Assembly: GCA_938003575.1 (NCBI GenBank)
Contig: CALKYG010000059.1
Span: 1-7,170, forward strand
From: an uncultured Alphaproteobacteria bacterium
GTDB lineage: Bacteria > Pseudomonadota > Alphaproteobacteria > Caulobacterales > Parvularculaceae
DNA: 7,170 nucleotides
Reading direction: 5' to 3'
This document shows, one piece after another, positions 1 through 5,179 of the stretch. The notes beneath the pieces are model-generated. The model made no database searches and had not been told where the DNA came from. It saw only the letters and a list, made by a program, of their open reading frames with translations. The position numbers and the translations under genes were made by a program. Positions within the stretch are counted from its first letter, which is position 1; each line of letters opens with the position of its first letter.

Positions 1-99
1 AAGGCTTTCATTTTTGGTGAGGCCCGGCGGTTCGCGGCCGTCTCCGTCGCCGCCGACGCCGTCGCCGCCCTTCCCGTCGCCATTATGATGATGAGCCAA
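1..99 (-). CDS. N-terminal fragment of a probable Zur/Fur-family metal-responsive repressor (3' part outside window)
   Basis: Thirty-three codons are visible before the window edge. They start with TTG at 97-99, preceded by a strong GGAGG (105-109) at 5-nt spacing. The frame upstream of this TTG holds no ATG or GTG before a stop at 127-129. The peptide begins with Ala and three His, then three GDGxG units (residues 7-21), then REPPGLTKNESL. The last segment resembles the start of the winged-helix domain in Zur-type Fur proteins, where LT(R/K)NQ(A/S)LV follows a variable, often His-rich tail. The DNA-binding domain and zinc sites would lie outside the window, so the family call is inference from a short motif. 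Two Zur-like half-sites just upstream agree with an autoregulated zur gene. The iron importer next door makes Fur or another superfamily member possible. An alternative ATG at 81-83 opens a different, low-complexity frame and lies about 21 nt from the SD, so I disfavour it. Confidence 0.45.
   Translation of the reverse strand, partial: MAHHHNGDGKGGDGVGGDGDGREPPGLTKNESL
37..81 (-). repeat. Three 15-bp in-frame tandem units encoding GDGxG
   Basis: On the minus strand three consecutive 15-bp units each begin GGCGAC and encode GDGKG, GDGVG and GDGDG. On the plus strand the matching hexamer gtcgcc sits at 46, 61 and 76, exactly 15 bp apart. The units are imperfect, differing mainly in codons 3 and 4. 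They follow a His triplet and precede the presumed winged-helix domain of the edge gene, so they look like a flexible, acidic linker or tail. Because the unit is a multiple of three, copy-number change would not break the frame. Confidence 0.75.
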
Positions 100-104
100 A
101 CTCG

Positions 105-109
105 CCTCC
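105..109 (-). promoter_or_regulatory. Shine-Dalgarno GGAGG that fixes a TTG start
   Basis: GGAGG on the minus strand lies 5 nt before the TTG at 97-99. It is the best ribosome-binding site in the left 190 bases and is the main reason for choosing the TTG over the out-of-frame ATG at 81-83. Confidence 0.6.
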
Positions 110-122
110 GCGCGATTTTTTT

Positions 123-143
123 GATGTTATACCAGATGTTATA
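123..143 (-). promoter_or_regulatory. Two direct repeats of GATGTTATA, candidate Zur operator and promoter of the edge regulator
   Basis: GATGTTATA occurs at 123-131 and again at 135-143, a 12-bp period, in an AT-rich island within very GC-rich DNA. The first copy reads on as ATGTTATACCAG (124-135), a 10-of-12 match to the palindrome ATGTTATAACAT that forms the core of known Zur boxes. The second matches at 9 of 12. Read on the minus strand each copy gives TATAAC, a fair -10 element for the regulator gene starting at 99, so a bound repressor would cover the promoter. I see no convincing -35. The match to Zur boxes is from memory of the consensus, and operator function is inferred. Confidence 0.45.
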
Positions 144-186
144 TCGCTGCGGAACCGAAAAATCGGGGGCGGCGGCGCGGGCGGCC

Positions 187-1251
187 TTATCGCCAGCCGG
201 CGCGATCGAAGATCTTCACCGCCTCAGCCTGATGAACGCCGAGCGCGGTCATGTCGAGATCATCGGCGCGGAAGTCGCCGAACGACGTCACGGGACCGGC
301 CGCCGCGATCCCTTCGACAACCGGATATTCGTTGTTGCCGGCGGCGAACGCCTGCTGCGTTTCATCGCTCAAGAGAAAGCCGATGAGCCGCTCGGCGTTA
401 TCCGGATTTGGCGCGTAGCGCGCGACCCCCGCGCCTGAAACATTCACATGGGCGCCAGTCGTCTCCTGATTTGGAAAAATGACGCCGACTTTCTCGCCGA
501 TCGCTTTCATCTTGCGATCGGATGACCCGACATAGCGGGCGAGATAATAAGTGTTGACGATCGAAATGCGGCATTCGCCGGCGGCGACCGCTTCAATCTG
601 GGTCGTGTCGTTTCCTTCCGGCTTGCGCGCGAAATTGGCGACGACGCCGCGCACCCATTGCTCGGCGGCCGCCTCGCCCATGTGTTCAATCATGCTTGCG
701 AGCAACGACTGATTATAAACGTTGGTCGACGATCGCACGCAGACCATGCCGCGGTATTTCGGGTCTGCAAGGTCGCTGTAGGTCTTCAATCCCGCCGGCG
801 CGCCCTTCGCTTTGTCGAAAATGATAATGCGCGCGCGTCTCGAAAGACCGACCCAGTCGTTATCCGCGTCGCGAAAATGTCCGGGCACGCGTTCGAGTAT
901 CTCACGGTTCTTGATGGGCCGAAGGATCCCGCGCTGTTTGGCGCGCCACAGCATCCCCGCATCCGCAGTGATGAAAACATCGGCGGGACTGGCGTCCGCT
1001 TCACGCGCCAGTCGCTCAATGAGCGCATCGCCGCCCGCTTCGATGATGTTGACTTTTATTCCGGTCTTTCGCGTAAACGCGTCATAGATCGCAAGATCGG
1101 AATCATAGTGCCGTCCGGAATAGACGTTGACCTCGCCAACGATCGGGACCGCTGAGGAGTCTGTCTTCACTTGCATGCCGTCTGCGTTCCCGCATCCTTG
1201 CATCGCCAGGAAAGCGCCGACTAAAACGGCGGTCCACAAGGACTTTTTCAC
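187..1251 (-). CDS. fbpA: Fe(III) ABC transporter substrate-binding lipoprotein, FutA/FbpA type
   Basis: This is the periplasmic ferric-iron receptor of an ABC importer, handing Fe3+ to the permease. The 354 residues are normal for the family. The N-terminus has KK, a hydrophobic stretch and Cys20 in an AMQGC context, suggesting a lipoprotein, although the lipobox (Met at -3, Gln at -2) is imperfect. Family signatures follow: VNVYSGRHYDSD (41-52), SPADVFITADAG (88-99), LSRRARIIIF (136-145), CVRSSTNVYNQS (171-182), VANFARKPEGNDT (204-216), NTYYLARY (233-240) and NEYPV (307-311). His48, Tyr49, Tyr179, Tyr235 and Tyr236 line up with the iron-ligand set of cyanobacterial FutA proteins, which argues for synergistic-anion-independent Fe3+ binding. 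The start is GTG, supported by GGAG (1258-1261) at 6-nt spacing. A candidate promoter with an embedded Fur box lies just upstream, so expression is probably iron-repressed. The ATPase gene precedes it on the same strand by 73 bp. The binding-protein class is secure; the symbol could equally be futA or afuA. Confidence 0.93.
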   Translation of the reverse strand: MKKSLWTAVLVGAFLAMQGCGNADGMQVKTDSSAVPIVGEVNVYSGRHYDSDLAIYDAFTRKTGIKVNIIEAGGDALIERLAREADASPADVFITADAGMLWRAKQRGILRPIKNREILERVPGHFRDADNDWVGLSRRARIIIFDKAKGAPAGLKTYSDLADPKYRGMVCVRSSTNVYNQSLLASMIEHMGEAAAEQWVRGVVANFARKPEGNDTTQIEAVAAGECRISIVNTYYLARYVGSSDRKMKAIGEKVGVIFPNQETTGAHVNVSGAGVARYAPNPDNAERLIGFLLSDETQQAFAAGNNEYPVVEGIAAAGPVTSFGDFRADDLDMTALGVHQAEAVKIFDRAGWR

Positions 1252-1257
1252 GACGGG

Positions 1258-1261
1258 CTCC
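1258..1261 (-). promoter_or_regulatory. Shine-Dalgarno GGAG for the GTG start of the iron-binding protein
   Basis: GGAG on the minus strand lies 6 nt before the GTG at 1249-1251. The next residues, KKSLWTAVLVGAF, make a normal export signal, so the GTG is the likely true start. Confidence 0.65.
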
Positions 1262-1277
1262 GAGGTTACGAAAGCCG

Positions 1278-1306
1278 ACCATAGTGCGAATGATTATCAA
1301 CTGCAA
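1278..1306 (-). promoter_or_regulatory. Candidate sigma-70-type promoter of the iron-binding protein gene
   Basis: On the minus strand, TTGCAG (1301-1306) and TATGGT (1278-1283) are separated by exactly 17 bp. The -10 matches TATAAT at four of six positions and the -35 matches weakly. Transcription would start about 20 nt before the GTG codon, leaving room for the SD. The spacer contains the Fur-box match, the usual geometry for repression by blocking RNA polymerase. No -35 closer to consensus was seen in this 73-bp gap. Confidence 0.45.
1285..1299. promoter_or_regulatory. Fur box, 7-1-7 palindrome
   Basis: TGCGAATGATTATCA matches the 7-1-7 Fur consensus TGATAAT-N-ATTATCA at 12 of 14 defined positions. 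The right half is perfect and the left half differs at two. It lies in the spacer of the candidate promoter and upstream of an Fe(III)-binding protein gene, exactly where an iron-dependent repressor is expected. Alphaproteobacteria often use RirA or Irr for iron control; I see no Irr-type TTTAGAA palindrome here, so a Fur/Mur-type regulator is the better guess. Confidence 0.65.
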
Positions 1307-1324
1307 TCGCTTTTCGATGCGGCT

Positions 1325-2359
1325 CTAGGCCGCAAGAATTCGGATGAGTTCGGGGTTGAACGACAGGCTGACGGCGCTGCCAGCCTCGATTGCAAGTCGA
1401 CTTTTCGCTTTCAAGATCCTGGCTGGATCTGCCGGATTGCCGATAAAAATCAACCACTCCGGTCCTTCAAACCGGCAGTCGACGACGCGATTGGATCCAT
1501 CGGCGGCGACGCGCGCCTCAACCCCGCCGTCATGAATGACGAGGAACGCGGTGTCCGCCGGCCTCTTCACCGCATCGACTCTTCCAAATCGGGTTTCTAC
1601 GCCGGCATCGGTCGGGCGGCATTCAAGGAACTGGCTGCCCGGAAAGATTGTTGCTGCGCTGACGGTTCTCGGCGCGTTGAAAAACCGTTCAGGCGTCGCG
1701 GTCTCGACAATGCGGCCGTTCTGCATGACGGCGATGCGGTCGCCGAGTTCGATTGCTTCTGACGGGTCGTGCGTGACGAGGATCGCCGGCGTCCCGCGCG
1801 ATTTCAAATGGCGCCGCATTTCAGCGCGCAATCTTTGCCGCAGCGCAACGTCAATGCTGGCGAAGGGTTCGTCAAGCAGCATGACGCGCGGACGCCGCGC
1901 GAATGCGCGGGCGAGCGCCGCACGCTGCTGCTGCCCGCCGGAAAGCTGGTGCGGGAAACGATCCTGGAATTGTTCAAGACCGACGGCGCGCAGTTCCGCC
2001 GATATGCGCGCCCGCCGCTCTTCGGGCGGCATGCCGTCAAGCCCGAAGGCGACATTCTTTCGCACCGAGAGGTGCGGAAAAAGCACGAAATCCTGAAAAA
2101 CGAATCCGATCGGGCGCCGTTCCGGCGGAAGGCGCATCTGCGTGTTGGCAAGGACCGCTCCGTCCAGTTCGACCGATCCTTCCTGCAGGTGTTCGAGCCC
2201 GGCGGCGACGCGCAGCAGCGTCGTCTTTCCGCATCCCGAGGGTCCGAACAGGGCGACGATCTCGCCGGGCGCCGCTTCAAGGCTTGCGCCGTCGACGACG
2301 GCGCCGGCGCCGTAACTGTGCCTGATGTCCCGCAAGACGAAGCTCATGAGCGTGATCAT
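1325..2359 (-). CDS. fbpC: Fe(III) ABC transporter ATP-binding protein (FbpC-like)
   Basis: This cytoplasmic ATPase powers the ferric importer and is paired with the permease that starts 37 bp away on the other strand. The 344 residues include a complete nucleotide-binding domain: Walker A GPSGCGKT (39-46), Q-loop Gln89, signature LSGGQQQR (139-146), Walker B VMLLDEP (159-165), D-loop ASID (167-170) and H-switch His197. A C-terminal extension of about 110 residues (235-340) matches the TOBE-like regulatory region of the Fbp/Pot/Mal importer ATPases and is typical in length. No catalytic residue is missing. Two starts are close together: ATG at 2357-2359 (MITLMSF) and ATG at 2345-2347 (MSFVLRD). 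Neither has a strong SD; the first has GGATG about 9 nt upstream and is used here. The gene is read toward the binding protein, whose own promoter lies in the 73-bp gap. Substrate is inferred from those neighbours, since ATPases of this subclass also serve sulfate, spermidine or sugars. Confidence 0.92.
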   Translation of the reverse strand: MITLMSFVLRDIRHSYGAGAVVDGASLEAAPGEIVALFGPSGCGKTTLLRVAAGLEHLQEGSVELDGAVLANTQMRLPPERRPIGFVFQDFVLFPHLSVRKNVAFGLDGMPPEERRARISAELRAVGLEQFQDRFPHQLSGGQQQRAALARAFARRPRVMLLDEPFASIDVALRQRLRAEMRRHLKSRGTPAILVTHDPSEAIELGDRIAVMQNGRIVETATPERFFNAPRTVSAATIFPGSQFLECRPTDAGVETRFGRVDAVKRPADTAFLVIHDGGVEARVAADGSNRVVDCRFEGPEWLIFIGNPADPARILKAKSRLAIEAGSAVSLSFNPELIRILAA

Positions 2360-2379
2360 CTCGCATCATCCGGCGACGA

Positions 2380-2407
2380 ATGATAGGGCTTGCCGCATGA
2401 ATGCGAA
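2380..2407 (-). promoter_or_regulatory. Candidate promoter for the ATPase gene, overlapping the permease start
   Basis: On the minus strand TATCAT (2380-2385) matches TATAAT at five of six positions. TTCGCA (2402-2407) is a four-of-six -35 at 16-bp spacing. The -35 lies inside the first codons of the permease gene and the -10 covers its upstream region, so the two divergent genes must share regulatory DNA. CGAATGAT here also occurs within the Fur box at 1285-1299, but the rest of a palindrome is absent. No comparable plus-strand promoter was recognised. Confidence 0.35.
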
Positions 2408-4052
2408 AGACCGGCATGGATGGCGCGCCGGGGCCGCGGCGGCGTATCGGACCGGCCTCCTTTCGACGTCAATTGTTTGCGCGCTCGCCGCGGCGCCGGC
2501 GATTGCTGTTCTGTTGAGCCTCGCAACGCCGATGGGGGAGACCCTTCGGCACGTGTTTGCGACCACGGCGCCGGCCTATGTTTCCGGCACGATTGCGCTC
2601 TGCATCGGCGTCGGCGCCGTCGCCGGAATTCTCGGCGTCGCTGCTGCGGCGTTCACCGCGCTTTGCGACTTTCCCTTCCGGCGAGCGCTTTCGATTGCGC
2701 TGGCGCTTCCCCTCGCCGTTCCCGCCTATATCGCCGCCTACGCCTATGCAGACCTCCTCGGTCCGTTCGGCGCCTTCGCGCCGGTCTCCCGGGCGATGGA
2801 GCATGCCGGCCTTCCGGGTATCCGCAGTCTGCCCGGCGCCGTCTTCATCCTGTCAGTCACGCTGTATCCATACGCCTACCTTGCTGCGCGAGCCGCTTTC
2901 GCGTCGAGATCGGCCGCAATTCTGGAAACGTCGCGCACGCTCGGCGCTTCGCCCTTTCGCGCAGCGGTCAAGATCCTCATCCCGGCGAGCCGGCCGGCGA
3001 TTGCCGGCGCGACGGCCCTCATCATGATGGAGACTGCGGCCGAATTCGGCGTCGCCGACTATTTCGGCGTGCCTACGCTAAGCGTCGGGATTTTCAGGAC
3101 CTGGTACAATTTCGGCGATCTCGCCGCCGCATCGCGCCTTGCATCTGCGCTTTTCCTTTTCGCATTGCTGCTGGTCGCGTTTGAAACTCTCGGCAGGCGC
3201 GGGCAATCGGCAGACGCCTCCCGCGTCACTGCGGCGCAGATATCCTTCAATCTGAACGGTCCGGCCCGAATCGCCGTTCCGCTGTTTTGCTTTGCGCTCG
3301 TCGGCATCGGTTTTCTCGCACCGGTCGCCGTCATCGCGGCCAAGCTCGATGTCGGGGCGTACGCGATGCGCGGTCTTGCGTCGGCGCTGCAAAACAGCGT
3401 CCTGATCGCCGTCGCAGGCGGGCTCGCCACGCTCACCCTCGCGATCGCGCTCGCCTATATCGGCCGGTCAGCGCATGCCGTCGTCAAAGGGATGATCCGC
3501 TTTGCAACGCTCGGCTATGCAATCCCCGGCGCCGTCATCGCCATTGGCGTCCTCGGCGTTTTCACTTTTATCGGCGAGGCGACCGGTTTGAGGATCTGGG
3601 CGGCCGCCGGTCCGATCGCGCTCATCTACGCCTACTCGGTGCGTTTTCTCACCGCCGGCTACAACACGATTTCCGGCGGGCTGTCGCAAGTTCAAACCGG
3701 GCTCGACGAGGCTGCAAGAACGCTCGGCGCCGGCGACGCGAAGATTCTCTCGAGCGTCCATGCTCCGCTCCTGCGCCCATCCATCGCCGCCGCGGCGATC
3801 TTTGTCATGGTCGATATCATGAAGGAGCTTCCCGCAACGCTGATCCTGCGCGATTTCAATTTCGAAACGCTGGCGACGCGCGTCTATCGCCTCGCCGGCG
3901 ACGAACGCCTCATCGAGGCGTCGCCCGATGCGCTGTTGCTGATCGCGGTCAGCGCCTTGCCGCTGTTGCTGATCCGGTATTTTTCCGATCGGCGCCGGGT
4001 TCTTCAGATCGCGTCCGAACCCACGGCGTCAACAATGCAGTCGCAGATATAA
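2397..4052 (+). CDS. fbpB: Fe(III) ABC transporter permease, fused two-domain (FbpB-like)
   Basis: This inner-membrane permease forms the translocation channel for iron delivered by the periplasmic binding protein. The 551 residues contain two tandem BPD-type transmembrane domains, roughly residues 20-265 and 290-530, each with about six hydrophobic helices. Each carries an EAA-type cytoplasmic loop that docks on the ATPase: ETSRTLGASPFRAA (177-190) and DEAARTLGAGDAKI (437-450), both with the invariant Gly. A fused duplicated permease of this size is the usual form in Fbp/Afu/Fut systems. The start chosen is ATG 2397, with AGGG (2385-2388) 8 nt upstream; in-frame ATGs at 2325 and 2346 would sit within the oppositely oriented ATPase gene and add a non-hydrophobic leader. 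It is transcribed away from its partner ATPase, an unusual split of an importer that is normally one operon. Its 3' end overlaps the convergent aminotransferase gene by 49 bp. The permease call is firm; iron as substrate comes from the neighbours. Confidence 0.92.
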   Translation: MNAKDRHGWRAGAAAAYRTGLLSTSIVCALAAAPAIAVLLSLATPMGETLRHVFATTAPAYVSGTIALCIGVGAVAGILGVAAAAFTALCDFPFRRALSIALALPLAVPAYIAAYAYADLLGPFGAFAPVSRAMEHAGLPGIRSLPGAVFILSVTLYPYAYLAARAAFASRSAAILETSRTLGASPFRAAVKILIPASRPAIAGATALIMMETAAEFGVADYFGVPTLSVGIFRTWYNFGDLAAASRLASALFLFALLLVAFETLGRRGQSADASRVTAAQISFNLNGPARIAVPLFCFALVGIGFLAPVAVIAAKLDVGAYAMRGLASALQNSVLIAVAGGLATLTLAIALAYIGRSAHAVVKGMIRFATLGYAIPGAVIAIGVLGVFTFIGEATGLRIWAAAGPIALIYAYSVRFLTAGYNTISGGLSQVQTGLDEAARTLGAGDAKILSSVHAPLLRPSIAAAAIFVMVDIMKELPATLILRDFNFETLATRVYRLAGDERLIEASPDALLLIAVSALPLLLIRYFSDRRRVLQIASEPTASTMQSQI

Positions 4053-5179
4053 TGAGCCTGATCGGGCGTCAGATAAGGATGCATCGGAATCGACAGAACT
4101 TGGGCGCAAGCGGCCTCGGTCGCCGGCAGCGGCTCGGCGGGCGCGTATTTCTCGAACGCCGGCATCTGGTGGAGCGGCGTCGCGTAGTAAATCGCCGTCG
4201 GAACTCCGCGCTCTCGCAGCAACGCCGCTGCATGGTCGCGCCGCGCCGCTCTGAACGTGTAATACCCGTATCCGGATTTTGCGCGTTGCAAATGCTTTTG
4301 CGGCGAGACGACGGACGAAAGCCGTCGATCGTAGATTTCGGCGATCATGCGCCGCGCCTCAAGCTCTTCGTCGAAAATCGCCAGCTTTTCGAGGAGCACC
4401 GCCGCCTGGAAGCTGTCCATCCGGCCGTTGAAGCCGACGCAGACGGAATTCTTTCGCGCGGCGTCCGTTCCATGCCAGCGGATTGAAATCCACCGTTCGA
4501 TGACGGCGAGATCCTGCGCAAGGATCGCGCCGGCGTCGCCGTATGCGCCGAGCGCCTTGCCGGGAAAGAAACTCGTCGCCGTCGCCGGCGCGAGATTCCC
4601 GACCCATTTGCCGTCCAGCTGACCGCCGAATCCCTGCGCGCCGTCGGCCAGTACAAACAGGCCTTCTCTCGCGGCGATCGCAGCGATCGCGGGATAGTCC
4701 GCCGGCGATCCGAACATATCAACCGGCACGATCGCTCTCGGGCGAAGCGATGTTTCACGCTTCACGGCCTCGATCCGGCGTTCGAGATCGACGGGATCCA
4801 TGTTGAAAGTCTCAGGATCGATATCGACAAAGACAGGCGTCGCGCCGGTCAGCAGCACAGCGTTCGCCGTCGCATTATAAGTGAATGCCGGAATGAAAAC
4901 CGCGTCGCCTGCGTCGACGCCCTCGGCAAGCAGCGGGATGATGAGCGCTGCGGTGCCGCTGCCGCAGGCGACGGCGGCGGCGGCGCCCGTTTTTTCGGCG
5001 AGCAGCGCTTCAAGTTCCTCGATCTCGGGTCCGGCAACATACCGGCCGTGATCGAGCACGGCTTGCAGCCGCGCCTCAATCCGGGGGCGAATCCGCCGCT
5101 GCTGCGCCCTGAGATCGATGAAGGCGATCTCGCCGACGTCGGATTTCCCTGCAAGCATCAGATTTGCGACGCCGTTCAC
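4004..5179 (-). CDS. gnnB: DegT/DnrJ/EryC1/StrS PLP-dependent sugar aminotransferase (GnnB/WbpE-like)
   Basis: This cytoplasmic enzyme transfers an amino group, usually from glutamate, to a keto-sugar nucleotide. The 391 residues cover the whole fold-type-I family. Lys208 in TSFFPGKALGAYGDAGA is the PLP-linking lysine. Asp179 in LADGAQGFG pairs with the pyridine nitrogen, GSGTAAL (73-79) binds the cofactor phosphate, and NGRMDSFQAAVL (251-262) and SIPMHPYL (363-370) are further family blocks. The start IAFIDLRAQQRRI (18-30) with HGRYVAGPEIEELE (44-57) is WbpE-like. The GTG start overlaps the dehydrogenase stop as GTGA and has AGGA (5187-5190) 7 nt upstream; an ATG at 5156-5158 is an alternative. 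Being coupled to a Gfo/Idh/MocA dehydrogenase indicates amination at a freshly oxidised C3. The product would be UDP-GlcNAc3N (GnnB, for diamino lipid A) or UDP-GlcNAc3NA (WbpE, for O-antigen). Enzyme family is near certain; the substrate and symbol are inferred. Confidence 0.88.
   Translation of the reverse strand: MNGVANLMLAGKSDVGEIAFIDLRAQQRRIRPRIEARLQAVLDHGRYVAGPEIEELEALLAEKTGAAAAVACGSGTAALIIPLLAEGVDAGDAVFIPAFTYNATANAVLLTGATPVFVDIDPETFNMDPVDLERRIEAVKRETSLRPRAIVPVDMFGSPADYPAIAAIAAREGLFVLADGAQGFGGQLDGKWVGNLAPATATSFFPGKALGAYGDAGAILAQDLAVIERWISIRWHGTDAARKNSVCVGFNGRMDSFQAAVLLEKLAIFDEELEARRMIAEIYDRRLSSVVSPQKHLQRAKSGYGYYTFRAARRDHAAALLRERGVPTAIYYATPLHQMPAFEKYAPAEPLPATEAACAQVLSIPMHPYLTPDQAHYICDCIVDAVGSDAI

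Noticed and set aside
81..83. ATG on the minus strand as the start of the left-edge gene
   Set aside because: It opens a low-complexity Ala/Thr/Arg frame and is about 21 nt from the GGAGG, while the TTG frame has correct spacing and a Zur-like segment.
155..166. CCGA-AAAA-TCGG inverted repeat between the iron-binding protein gene and the edge gene
   Set aside because: A 4-bp stem with no T-run beyond it is too weak to call a terminator.
85..438. Plus-strand open frame opposite the iron-binding protein
   Set aside because: It lies antisense to a gene with complete family motifs and has no recognisable domain. It is a GC-rich shadow frame, like the other long antisense frames at 658-1155, 1127-1762, 1769-2383, 3287-4486 and 5164-6210.
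1303..1320. Hairpin on the minus strand just after the ATPase stop (6-bp stem with a bulged T, loop of 5)
   Set aside because: No T-run follows it and it overlaps the -35 of the binding-protein promoter, so a terminator call is not supported.
2376..2391. Second Fur box in the divergent gap
   Set aside because: CGAATGAT is shared with the Fur box at 1285-1299, but the other half of the palindrome is missing, leaving only a half-site.
2325..2396. Longer permease start at ATG 2325 or 2346
   Set aside because: These starts lie within the opposite-strand ATPase gene, add a polar leader without family resemblance and have poorer SDs than ATG 2397.
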